Assembly (NCBI GenBank): GCA_963575745.1
Contig: CAUYUJ010019625.1
Coordinates: forward strand, 111,189 to 175,188
DNA from: Prorocentrum cordatum
Taxonomy: Eukaryota; Sar; Dinophyceae; Prorocentrales; Prorocentraceae
Direction of reading: 5' to 3'
DNA length: 64,000 bases
The notes under the pieces were generated by a model. That model was not told the origin of the DNA. It ran no database searches and saw only the letters and a list, made by a program, of their open reading frames with translations. The position numbers and the translations under genes are program-made. Of the stretch, positions 44,570 to 55,384 are shown piece after piece (the stretch's first letter is position 1; each line of letters opens with the position of its first letter).

Positions 44570-47240
44570 TGATTGGCAGCGCCCCTCCAGAGGCTCCGCT
44601 CGAGGGGCAGGCAGAACTCGTGGACGAACTCCGCAACGTCCACGTCGTAGCGCTCGTCCTCCCAGTCGGCTTGTCCACTGTGAGGTAGCTGCCACTCCTG
44701 GATGTAGGTCTCGCCTGCCCACGGTGGTCGCGACCACTCCGTTGGCGTCGGGCAGGTCCAGCCTGCGTCCAGGAGGATGGCCTGGATGGCGGAGATGGGG
44801 CCCATGACCTTCCTCCACTTTTTGTTGCCGCGCTTGGTCGACTTGTCGTAGATCAGCTTTCACGCCTGCGTGACCCGCATGTGGTGTTCTGGGTACTGCA
44901 TCCAGAAGTTGAGCCACTCGGCGATCGACTGGCGCCTGAGCTCGATGGCGGGGCCCTTCTTCCTCATGACGACGGCCAGGGCTGCGGAGAGGCAGCGGCC
45001 AGGGACCTTCCCCGCCGAGGCCTGGACGGCCTGGCGCCTCTAGTCGAGGATGGCCGCTGGGGCGAGGCCCATGATCTGGCGGCCGTAGGTCCCCTGCGGC
45101 CTGGAGCCTGTGTTCCACAAGCCCTTCGCGATCTTGGCGAGGGAGGCGTGCTTCCTGACCTCGGCGACGATGCGGTGAGTGCGCCTCATCGCAGTCCTGG
45201 CCCTCTTGGTTGCCTTGGCCACAACCCGTCTCTTGGCGCCGCCCACGTCGATGCCGAGGTCGACCGCGCTGTTGGCCACCTTGACGTAGTAGCCCTTCTG
45301 CTTGAGGCCGTCGTGCACTGCGTAGGCGATCGCCTGGCTGGAGGCGACGACGGTGGTCTTGGGGGAGACTCGGAGCCCCGCGCCCACCATGCCTGCGCAC
45401 AGGTCGGCGCCAACCCCGATCAGATCCTTGATGACCTGCTTGGTCTGGCCCTCTGTTCTCGCGACCGTGTCGTCCACGAACGTCCACAGGCCCGCGTATG
45501 TGTGGTTGATGTGGGCCCTCTGCAGGATCGGCCCCAGGTAGACCTTGGCGAGCCTGCCGCCATTGCAGCTGCCCGCGACAATGGACCTCTCGGCATCTAT
45601 GATGTCGCTGACCCAGCCGTGCATTCACAAGTACCTGGGCGCCAGGTAGAGCTGCACCTCCAGCGCCACGACGACCGGGGGGGAGTTCACCCCGATAGCG
45701 GCGTCGAAGAGGGGCGCGTAGCAGACCGAGTCGTAGAACTTCTCTACGTCCATCAGCAAGGTCGCGAAGGCAATGCCAAAGGTCGCCGCCGCCTCGTCAA
45801 GCAGCGCCCTGACCAGCGCTGCCCTTAAGTCGCTGGAGCCTTTGATGGCGGTGTCCCTGAACTCCCCGAGCTCCTTGGACCACTCGTCGGTGACGCTGGA
45901 GCGGACCTTGGCCCACGTCTTGGGGATGGTGGGGGGCATGCCCAAGATTCTCTCTCCACCCGCGGGCTTGGGGGCCATGGCCACAATGGTGGCGCAGAGC
46001 TGCTGCGGCCACAGTCCGTTGGCCTCCACCTGGTTGTAGATGTCGGCGAGCTCCTGGATCCCTTTCTCAGGGGGCCTCTGGATGTCGATGGGGCCGATGT
46101 TGTCGACTCCTCTCGCCTTCTTCGGGTTGGCGGTGCCCGCGATGGCTTGCATGTGCTGCGGCTCGATTGGCGAGAGAGGGTCCTCTTTCGCAAGCCGCAT
46201 GGCCTTCTCGTAGGCGCTGATGATATGCTTGGCGTTGTAGCTGTCGGACGCCCAAATGGAGCGCCAGGTGTCGGCGGAGTGGCTCATAAGCGTGGATGGG
46301 TCGCCCACCGTCTTCTGGGGCTGCTTGCCCTCTAGGCGCGGCGCCTTGGGGTCAGCGACCATGCGGCGCAGCTTGCCTGGTGAATCCTTCCACGCCTGCT
46401 TCGCCCAGTCGAGGTATCGTTTTCGCGCTCTGCCTGCAGCTCTCGCCATGGCTTTGTGGGTCCACTCCATGGTGGCGACACTGATGCGGTGCAGATCAAC
46501 CCCGTCGCAGTACTCGAGGGTAGCGAGCTGGGTCTTCCACTCTTCGATCTCCTGCGGGTCGGTTTTTCATCCGAAGTGCGTCTTGGAGAACTCAGGGTTC
46601 TCTGGGTCGTCCAACTTTTTCATGACTGTCTTGTGGGTGTGCTGGCGGGCTTTGGGGCCCTTGCCGTTGGTGGCCAGCGCGGCGTACCTCACTGCGAGGG
46701 TGCTGAGGTGCTGCCACCATGTGGCCTCGGGGTCCTTGAGGTGCGCTCTGCCAGGCGACGCCTTGATCGTCTGCTTGGTGGTCCTGTACTCTGCCCTGCC
46801 CTGGCACCTGGCCCTGCCCTCGACGGGGACCGCGTGCGTCTCCAGGAAGGCGAACTCCAGGGTCGCGATCCACTGCGCGTACTTCGAGTTGATGTTCTCC
46901 GCGAGGTTCGGCGCATGGTTGCGGAAGATGCGTCCTCTACCCTCCTTGGTGCCGACCTTTGCGCCATCGAACTTCGGGAAGTTGCTGACCTCGTCGGCGG
47001 CTTCGTCCCAGTTCTCCTGGGGGATGACGAAGGGGGTGGGGTCCTCCTTGACCGTCTCGCGGTTGGTGCACAGGGCATCGAACTCGTCGCGCAAGTGCTC
47101 TGGCAGCCTTTCCCTCCTGGTTCGCAACGCCTCCGCTCGAGCCTTGGACCTTTTGCTGCTCGGGTCCGCGACCTTCTTGGGTCTGGCTCGCGCGGGGAGG
47201 GCTTTGGGAACCTTTATGGCTTTGTACTGCCACGGCTCGG
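44570..47240 (-). pseudogene. LINE ORF2 segment: linker and reverse transcriptase
   Basis: One frame runs from the endonuclease end to about 44590, interrupted by TGA at 46567-46569, TGA at 45625-45627, TAG at 45040-45042 and TGA at 44860-44862. Homologous-looking protein continues across each stop. The basic linker (47240-46500) precedes the RT fingers (KARGVDNIGPIDI near 46110), motif A with catalytic Asp (LLMDVEKFYDS, about 45765-45730), motif B-like AGSCNGGRLAKVYL (about 45570-45530) and the active-site motif C, WTFVDDTVA (about 45490-45460). FVDD is a variant of the usual YxDD box. After motif C come the thumb-like region and a Trp-rich segment. The role is target-primed reverse transcription of element RNA. 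Dead as read. Confidence 0.85.
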
Positions 47241-48035
47241 CGGTGCCCACCGCGATCTGAATGCCGCAGTGGGTCTTCCAGGGGACGTCGTAGATGGCCT
47301 CGATCCCGACGTGCGTGGCGATGTCCGCCGGCACGATCGCGTAGTCGCACACGGAGCCCGAGCCCTTGCCGCACGTCGCCTCGCAGCTCGGGTCAGTGAG
47401 GATGGTGCCGTTCCAGCGCGTAACCACGGCTTGTTGCCCCACCAGTGCGGCTCGTAGTTCAGTCGGCCAGGATGATCCACGGGTCCATGAGCATGTCCAC
47501 GAAGGTGGAGATGGAGACCAAGATGTCACTGTTCGCGCCTTGGCCCCGTAGGCCAGGGCGCAGGCACGCCGCCACGACGACTATGTTGCCGCTCGTGGAG
47601 TGGAGGACTGTCGGCGTGAACCCCACGAACGGCTGCCTCTTGTGGCGCTTGACACAGTAGTCCCTGTAGCCCTCGAACGTGGTCGCCGCCGCGTCCCTGC
47701 GCGTGAGGACCCACTCGCCGCCATGGGCCCCCTTGTCCGATTTGTTGGTGGCCACTGCGGGCGTGGCCGACAGCTCCCAGCCGTCCATGGCGAGCTTGCC
47801 AATCTGCTCCGTGAGGCCGTTCGCGTCGACGTGCGTCTCCGCCAGCGCTATGAGGTGGTACTTGTAGCCTGCGTTGCGACAGAAGTTCGCGGCCTGCGGG
47901 CCCCAAGCCGTTATGTTGCCGAACAGGATCTGCGCTGCCTGCTCGGGCTTAGGGGCGGGTGCACCTGCCGCGGGGGACCCACTGGCGCGGTTCCCATGCC
48001 CCTTCAGCCGATGCGGCCGCTTGCGGCTACCCCAG
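47241..48035 (-). pseudogene. LINE ORF2 segment: APE-type endonuclease
   Basis: The N-terminal half (48030-47460) has the substrate/metal motifs FGNITAWG and LAETHVD. It ends at WIILAD followed by TGA, where the frame changes (about 47460). The C-terminal half continues in the next frame with GSVCDYAIVP and the catalytic His in PWKTHCGI. Together these are the N, E, D.N, S.xDY and H signatures of the exonuclease-endonuclease-phosphatase fold used by LINEs to nick target DNA. The D.N motif is split by the frameshift, so this copy cannot make an active enzyme as read. Confidence 0.85.
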
Positions 48036-49203
48036 CGACGGTGGGGCTCCTGCCGCTGCCGCTGGCACCGTGGTGGCGTCCTTGCCCATGCCCTTAGCTG
48101 CGAAGGCCAGCTCCCTGGCCCCGGCGGCGGTGGCGATGAGCTCGGCGGCGGCCTCGCGGTCCTCCACGGAGGGCTCGTCGGCGGCAGGGGCGGCTGCAGC
48201 GGGCCCAGGGGCCCCTCCAGGCTAGCGTGGCTCAGCAGGTGGGGCGGCAGAGCCTCCTGGCGTGCCAGGTTGTGCCTGTCCTCCAGGCGCGGCCGCTGGC
48301 TGCTGTTCCGCCGGTGATGCGGGAGCAGGCTCAGGAGGAGGTTGCTGAGCAACAGGTGCCTCCCCATTCGGCTTCTTTCGCTTCGCAGGGTTGGTGGTGG
48401 ACTCCTTGGCTTGGCGTAGGAGCTCACGTACTTTTTCTTGGCCATTGTTGAGCTCGGCGAGGCGCCGGTCGAGCTCTTGCTTCCACTGTTCCATCTGGGC
48501 GCGGGCGCCCTCGTCGTAGATGGAGAGGTCGTCCCACATAGAGCTGTCGACCTTGAAGGCGTCCTGAGGCCCCACAGGTGGTGCTCCGCGTGCTGCTCCA
48601 GCAAGCTTGGCACTGTGGTCAGCTTGTGCCTTGGCGCATGCGTTCTGTGCCTGGACGAGGTCCACGGCGGCTTGCTCTTGTTTGTCCACGGCGTCGTCGT
48701 ACCACTGCTTGGCGGCCTCGACGTCGTCGACCGACTGCTTGAACTTCTTCTCCCTGTCTGTGAGGACTGACAGCGCCGACTGTGCGGGCAGGCTGATGCT
48801 TGTCAGGCTGCTGGAGGGCGTCCTTGAGGTTGCCGACGAGTTCGGCGTGCTTGGTGTCGCTGAGGAACGTGCTGAGCGTGGCGAGGATGGCGTCCCTAGT
48901 CGGGGCGGCGGCCACTGGCTGCTCCTTCGATGGCGGTGGTTTGCTGACTCCTGCCCAAGCCCCTGTGGGCTGGCGGTTTTCGGCAGGTGATGGAGCCAGC
49001 TGCTTGCCACAGTAGAAGCACTCGGACTTCCCCTTCCATGTCCATCGGTATCGGCACTGCTTGCAGACTGTGCACTGGCTTGCGAACCTTGCTGGCGAGC
49101 CTCGTCCGCCTTCAGGGCGTGCACGTCGCGGCCTGGTGCCGCCATTGGCGGCTGCTCCTCCGTCAGCAGGGGCGGTCCCTCCACCACGCTCTGCGGCGGC
49201 CAT
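48036..49203 (-). pseudogene. LINE ORF1-like segment: zinc ribbon, coiled coil, acidic region
   Basis: The first part (from ATG at 49203 to about 48795) carries CTVCKQC and, twelve residues later, CFYC: a CxxC-CxxC zinc ribbon at about 49075-49005. The frame then moves by one base. The second part has a charged helical stretch (about 48790-48590, TDREKKFKQSVDDVEAAKQW) that looks like a coiled coil, then a Pro/Ala/Gln-rich tail. It is cut by TAG at 48222-48224, beyond which similar sequence (VEDREAAAELIATAAG) continues. An alternative start is the first ATG after the spliced leader at 49385, in a different frame. Probable role is nucleic-acid binding, by analogy only. Confidence 0.7.
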
Positions 49204-49257
49204 CGACCCACTGCTTCCCAGGGAGCTCTCGCGAGCCACGCAAGGGAGGAATATGAA

Positions 49258-49325
49258 ATGGGCGGCAGCTCGCCCGTGAGTGTAGCTGCGGTGGGCGGCA
49301 GTTCGCCCGTGAGTGTGGCTGCAGA
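49258..49325 (-). repeat. Short tandem duplication in the LINE 5' region
   Basis: Two copies of about 30-33 bp sharing GGGCGGCAGTTCGCCCGTGA and GTGTGGCTGC (plus-strand reading), lying between the spliced leader and the zinc-ribbon start. Confidence 0.8.
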
Positions 49326-49391
49326 TACGAAGAGCACTGATAGCTGTGGGAGCCTACCCCAGATCGGCAGCGAAATGAACACCATGTTGGC

Positions 49392-49413
49392 CTTGAGCCA
49401 AAATGGCTACGGA
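49392..49413 (-). other. Complete dinoflagellate spliced-leader sequence at the LINE 5' end
   Basis: The minus strand reads TCCGTAGCC, ATTTTGG, CTCAAG, an exact match to the known 22-nt leader that dinoflagellates add to nuclear mRNAs by trans-splicing (first base T, one of the allowed variants). It is followed by GCCAAC and ATG at 49385, not by the GT splice donor of a spliced-leader RNA gene. It is therefore the leader of a processed mRNA copied back into DNA. Immediately upstream is microsatellite. Confidence 0.95.
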
Positions 49414-49738
49414 AGAGGGGAAGGGGGAGGAGGAGGAGGAGGAGGAGGAGGAGAAGGAGGAGGAGGAGCAGGAGGAGGAGGGAGGAGGAGGAGGAGGAGG
49501 GGAGGGGAGGGGAGGGGAGGGGAGGGGAGGGGAGGGGATGGGGAGGGGAGGGAGGAGAGAGGAGAGGAGAGGAGAGGAGAGGAGAGGAGAGGAGAGGAAG
49601 AGAGGACAGGAGAGGACAGGAGAGGACAGGAGAGGAGAGGAGAGGAGAGGAGGAGGAGGAGGAGGAGGAGGGGGAGGAGGAGGGGGAGGAGGAGGAGGAG
49701 GGGGAAGACGAGGAGGAGGAGAAGGAGGAGGAGGCGAC
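49414..49738. repeat. (GGA)n / (GGGGA)n microsatellite at the 5' side of the LINE
   Basis: GGA triplets to about 49500, (GGGGA)n and (GGAGA)n to about 49645, GGA again to 49738. Same strand orientation as the tract at 42335-42940. Confidence 0.95.
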
Positions 49739-50094
49739 GTGGATTGCCTCTCGGCTACTCGCTGACCAGGCGCTGCGCGAGGTCATTCCGATGCTCGAGA
49801 GACAGCTGGCGCCAGTTCGCGAGGCATCTGGACTTCCACCCCTCGACCAGGGCGCGTGCGAGCTTGGGCTCGGGGAGCCGAATGTCGCTGTGGAGGAAAC
49901 GGGGTGCCCCTGGGGGCGACGAAGCGGAGGAACTCCTGCCAAAGGTCGGGCCGTCCCGCCTCTGGCTTGGCGCACTGCTGCCCCCATCGCACTTGAAGAC
50001 CACGTCCCAGAAGTAATTTCGAGCACCCAGAAAACTATCGAGACAGCGCCTGCGCGACACGATTGCGAAGTGTCGAACGAATATCGCCCCCCAG
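49739..50094. other. Spacer, no supported gene
   Basis: Mixed sequence. A minus-strand frame of 206 codons (49755-50375) includes the family J region but has no motif I know. Confidence 0.45.
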
Positions 50095-50392
50095 AACCCG
50101 ACCTGCGAAAACCCTCCGGGTTCGGTATTTTCGTGGTGCTCGATGTTATCTCTGGTGGTCAAGGCGAAAATATAGGTTGGAACATGGAACAGTTCGGCCT
50201 GGCCGCGCGCAGGCGCTCGAACACGTCCTGGCCAGGGAGGGCCGCGAGTCGACAAGCGCGCTCCACTACTCGCGGAGCGATTACTCGAAGATGGCCCGGA
50301 TCCGCCATGGGGGGACCGAGGATCCTTTCCATCAGGGCGAACGTGTTTTCTCCTCGAACGGCTGCGGGTAGGCAATTTGCGAATGGCGGAAC
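50095..50392 (+). other. Family J block, protein-like, copy 2
   Basis: Partner of 28640-28932. The shared peptide core is STSALHYSRSDYSKMARIR. A small inverted repeat (GAACCCG facing CGGGTTC, about 50095-50130) lies at its start. Confidence 0.5.
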
Positions 50393-51775
50393 TCAGGGAT
50401 GGACAGACCTCCCTTTCGTAAAACGTGGTCTAGCGAAATCGACCTGAGGCCCAAACCTGGCGGGCGCGAGTCTGGAAAATAACGGCCGCGGCGCCCTCTC
50501 GAGAACCGAAAACGGACAATTCACGAATCGACGTGTCACTGTTGGGTGTTCTGTCCGCCCCCGAGGAACGCGCTCGGCGAGCGGGGGGCTCACGCGCCCG
50601 CGGGGCCGCGCCGAAGCGGAAACGGCACCACGCCGGCCGCGGGGGGGCCTCTCTGCGCCCCGCCTGCAGCCGCAGGCGCACCCCGGGAAGCTGGTTGGGC
50701 TGGTCGCCCGCGCCACGCGAAAGCTCCGCGTGCGGGGCCTTCGGCCTTCGAGCAGGGGATCGACGACATAATCACAGCGTTCGACATTCCCCGAAGTCGA
50801 TTAAGGGGATCCTCGCGTCGGGAGCAGAGTCACAGCTTTCGATTCTCGGGATCTTACACGGAAGATAGACGCGACGATCTTCGGGATCTATCAGTTCTCG
50901 CGATCACAGCTCCTACACGAAAGATAGACCCGACGATCTTCGGGATCTTCCCCGAGATCGATTCTCCCGTCGGAGCTGCACGAAGCACGCGGGATGCCCC
51001 GCAGATCTCGGAGCATCCTGCGCACTTCTCGTGGCCTCGACGGGGGAGATCAAGTCTGGGGTAGCTCAATTCTGTAGTCGGCCCCCTATTCGAAGCTTCA
51101 GGAGGCACTTGCGCCAGAGCCGAATTCGCTGATAGCCGAGCCGAACCTATGCGTTCACGACGTTGGCCTTCACGGGATGGAGGAGTTCACTGCTGGGCGC
51201 CTGTGCAATGTCGGCGAAGGGGGTGGGCGGGGGAGGGGGGGGGGCGGCGTCGGCAGCGGTATCCGGTGACTGGGGCCTCCACCTGCGTCCGGCGGCGACA
51301 GGCGCCTCGCCAGAGGCTTGCGGGCGTGACTGGCCAGTAGGGTCAGCCGCCGACGCGGACTCTGTGGCCAGAGCGGGCCGCTCCAAACCCCGCCCTCGAC
51401 CCCACCGCCTGGCCTGGGGAGGAGAGCGGGACCTGAGCGTTTGCCCGCGCACCGGAAGGGGGGGTGCCCGCGCCCGAGCCTTCTTTTGCAGTCGGGGCGT
51501 CGTCGTCGGGCTCGTACTTCAGCTCGCCGACGGGAGGTGAGAGCTCGAGGGCGGCAGCCTGCAGGGCGGAGAGAGAATCGGTGCGGAGACACCGATCGGG
51601 GGTACGCAAGGGCTCGAGGCTCCACGGGCCTTGAAGGTCCTGAGGGAGTGGCCGGGCAGTCGCTCTCACGCACGCACGCGTCGGAGGCGGGTGACGGCAA
51701 CGTCGCGGTGCGCAAAGCCGTGTCACGCTTAGGCGACTTCTCACCTGGCATAACACAATGATGGACTGTATGGGG
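50393..51775. other. Spacer with a 59-bp duplication
   Basis: Unassigned GC-rich sequence. GAAGATAGACGCGACGATCT then TCGGGATCT starts at 50861 and recurs, with single-base changes, at about 50920. Nothing else recognised. Confidence 0.5.
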
Positions 51776-51779
51776 GCAA

Positions 51780-52732
<953 letters not shown>

Positions 52733-53697
52733 TGTATTCCTCTTCCTATATTTTTATAAGCCCGGGGGGGGGAAAACCCGTCACCCCCGCCCCAAAACCG
52801 GACTCCCGGCATCTGGGGCTTTGGGACCTTCCAGACCGGCCTCGAAGCGGCCACCGGGCCTCCCATGGCGTTTTGCCAAGCCTTCCCAGCACACCTAGGG
52901 CAATCAGGGGGGTCATCGGAGACGTCCCAGAGACCCCCAAGACAGCACAAGAGCGCCCCAAGAGTGACCGACGTGACCTCAAGATGGCCCAAGAGGCCTC
53001 CAGGACAGCCCCAAAGAGGCCTCCAAGAGCTCTCCCAAGAAGGCACCCCGAGGCAAAGATCAGTGACTTTCTTTTGGTTTTTGGTGAAGTCTGCGGTTCT
53101 CCTCTATTCGGCTTCCCGACGCTCCAAGACGGCGGTCTTCTGGGCGTCCGAAGCCGCCTGGGAGGCTCCAAAATCGCCCCACAACCATCCGAAAGGGCTC
53201 CCAGGCAGTCCAAGAGAGCCCCCAAACGGCACAACACGGGTCCAAGATGGCCCTCAGAGAGCCCCATGGCGGCCCAAGATGGCCCAAAGACACCCTCCGA
53301 AGCATTCCGAGTCGTGACCCGGTCGTTCAGGGAGACCACGTTTGGAGGCAGGGTGGCCCGAGGAAGCCCCCGGAGGCCCCTAGAATACGCCCAGGAGGTT
53401 TCCAGAAGGCCTTAAGAAAGCCCCAAACAACTTTTGTGAGGCCCCTACAGGCTCTCCAAGGAGGAGCCTCCGCAAAAAAGAGCTGAGGAGGATGGGGAGA
53501 GTGCGCAGGGCATGGCGAAAATAAGAAAAAATAAGCATGGAGAAAGGATAACGAATAACATTATTATAGCGGCGATGCCAGAAAAGGCAACCAGGAGTTA
53601 TCGCTACATTGTCGGCTTGACCTTCCTGCTATTCCGCCTGCGCGCCAAACTTCAAGGACCAAGGTGCATGGCGCGAAGCGCCACTGCAGTCTTGTGT
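52733..53697. repeat. Left arm of a giant inverted repeat
   Basis: Starts TGTATTCCTCTTCCTATATT and ends GCGCCACTGCAGTCTTG. It is the reverse complement of 54338-55169 apart from scattered differences and a stretch of about 130 bp (about 53255-53385) absent from the right arm. Much of it is GGCCCCAAG-like low-complexity text, but the terminal 150 bp at both ends are normal-complexity and match well. Confidence 0.9.
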
Positions 53698-53755
53698 ATA
53701 TATATACATATATATATACACATATATATATATATATGTACACATATATATATAT

Positions 53756-53789
<34 letters not shown>

Positions 53790-54298
53790 GTATACGTGTG
53801 AGTGTGCGCGCGTGCCTGTAGAGCGGGCGTTCGGCGCTGTGCTGGTCTCAGCACCGGCAAGCGACCAGGGCCTCGCAGGGAGCGCGCGGGCACAGAACGA
53901 ACGCCGGCCGCTGCGGGGAGGCGGCGGACCTGGGCGGCAGCGGCCGGCAAGAGGGTCGAACCGGGAGGCAGGAGGGCCGAACCGGGGCAGGGGCGAAGGA
54001 GAGGCGGGGAGGGGGAGAGACGAAAGAGGGCGAGGAGGCGAAGGAGCAGGCGAAGGAGGAGGCGAAGGAGGAGGAGGAGGGCGAAGGGGCGAGGAGGAGG
54101 AGGAGGAGGAGGAGGAGGGCGAGAGCGGAGGGGCGAGGGGGAGGAGAAGGAGAAGGAGGAGCAGAAGGGGAAGGAGGAGGAGACGAGCGAAGGAAGAGGG
54201 AAAGGAGGAGGAGGAGGGCGAGGGGGGAGGGCGACGCGCAGCGGCGGCAGGAACGGGCCAGGCGAGAAAGGGGGTGAACGGAGAAGGCGCCCCCAGAG

Positions 54299-54329
<31 letters not shown>

Positions 54330-54337
54330 CACACACA
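53698..54337. repeat. Loop of the giant inverted repeat: (TA)n and GGCGA/GGA-rich sequence
   Basis: (TATA)n with ACA interruptions at 53698-53790 and again at 54307-54335, next to each arm. Between them are about 150 bp of mixed GC-rich sequence and then degenerate GGAGG/GCGAGG to 54290. Not coding. Confidence 0.85.
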
Positions 54338-55169
54338 TACAAGACTGCAGTGGCGCTTCGCACAATGCACCTTGGTCCTTGAAGTTTGGTATGCAGGCGG
54401 AATAGCAGGAAGGTCAAGCCGACAATTTAGCGATAACTCCTGGTTGCCTTTTCCGGCATCGCCGCTAGAAATTGTTATTCGTTATCCTTCCTCCATGCTT
54501 ATGTTTCCTTATTTTCGCCATACTCTGCGCATTCTCCCCATCCTCCTCAGCTGTTTTTTGCAGAGGCTCCTCCTTGGAGAGCCTCTAGGGGCCTCACAAA
54601 AGTTGTTTCAGGCTTTCTTGAGGCCTTCTGGAGGCCTCCTGAGCGTATTCTGGGGGCCTTCTGTGGGGGACCCGTGTTGTGCCGTTTTGGGGCTCTCTTG
54701 GACTGCCTGGAAGCCCTTTCGGATGGTTGTGGGGCGATTTGGGAGCCTCCCCAGGCGGCTTCGGACGCCCAGAAGACCGCCGATTTGGAGATTCGGGAAG
54801 CCGAAAAGAGAACCCCAAAATTCACCAAAAACCCACGGAAAATCAATGATTTGTGCCTCGGGGGGCCTTCTTGGGAGTGCTCTTGGAGGCCTCTTTGGGG
54901 CCGTCCTGGAGGCCTCTTGGGCCATCTTGAGGTCATGTCGGTCACTCTTGGAGCGCTCTTGTGCTGTCTTGGGGATCTCTGGGACGTCTCCGATGACCCC
55001 CCTGATCGCCATAGGTGTGCTGGGAAGGCTTGGCGAAACGCCCTGCGAGGCCCGGTGGCCGCTTCGAGGCCCGTCCGGAAGGTCCCAAAGCCCCAGATCC
55101 CGGGAGTCCGGTTTTGGGGGGGGGGGGTCCCTCCGCCCGGGCTTATAAAAATATAGGAAGAGGAATACA
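54338..55169. repeat. Right arm of a giant inverted repeat
   Basis: Starts CAAGACTGCAGTGGCGCTTC and ends TATAGGAAGAGGAATACA, complementary to 52733-53697. No clear target duplication flanks the pair. Confidence 0.9.
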
Positions 55170-55380
55170 TGCGTCGGCGGCTAGGCAGTCACTGCGATGG
55201 CGATGGGGCGTAAGTGGGACGCACGGAACGCGAATTAAGCCGCATTGCACGGGGGATGGAGGAGGACGCCCAGCGCGGGCAGGAGGGAGATGGGAAGCTG
55301 GGCCCGCTCAGACACACACACACACATGCAATGCAAACACGCCCAAACACAGTGGCTTCCGGCACTCGCCAAGAGAATGC
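55170..55380. other. Spacer
   Basis: Mixed sequence with a short (AC)n at 55313-55326. Confidence 0.5.
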
Positions 55381-55384
55381 TGCA

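Larger units (their letters stand above)
42941..49413 (-). mobile_element. LINE-type (non-LTR) retrotransposon, full-length at its 5' end, decayed
   Basis: About 6.5 kb on the minus strand. It begins at 49413 with the intact dinoflagellate spliced leader and ends in a TCC-rich tail near 42941. Order in coding direction: zinc-ribbon and coiled-coil part (ORF1-like), APE-type endonuclease, reverse transcriptase, Cys/His segment, RNase H, Cys-rich C-terminus. That order (endonuclease before RT, RNase H after) is known from I/R1/Tad-group LINEs; the clade here is not determined. The copy is non-functional as read: at least five frame changes and in-frame stops at 48222, 46567, 45625, 45040 and 44860. 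Long frames on the opposite strand are shadows. Some frame changes sit at homopolymers, so assembly error may account for part of the damage. Confidence 0.92.

Noticed and set aside
44600-45628. N-terminal 340 residues of the 875-codon minus-strand frame
   Set aside because: This stretch is the wrong frame of the RT region (Arg/Gly/His-rich). The real protein there runs in the neighbouring frame; only the part after about 44569 is used.
44860-46569. Nuclear reassignment of TGA to Trp to rescue the LINE
   Set aside because: TAG also interrupts the frame at 45040 and 48222, and there are several frameshifts. Ordinary decay explains all of it more simply.
44881-47457. Large plus-strand frames opposite the LINE (315, 334 and 333 codons)
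   Set aside because: They are antisense shadows of the retrotransposon, open because of its strong third-position GC bias. All recognisable motifs are on the minus strand.
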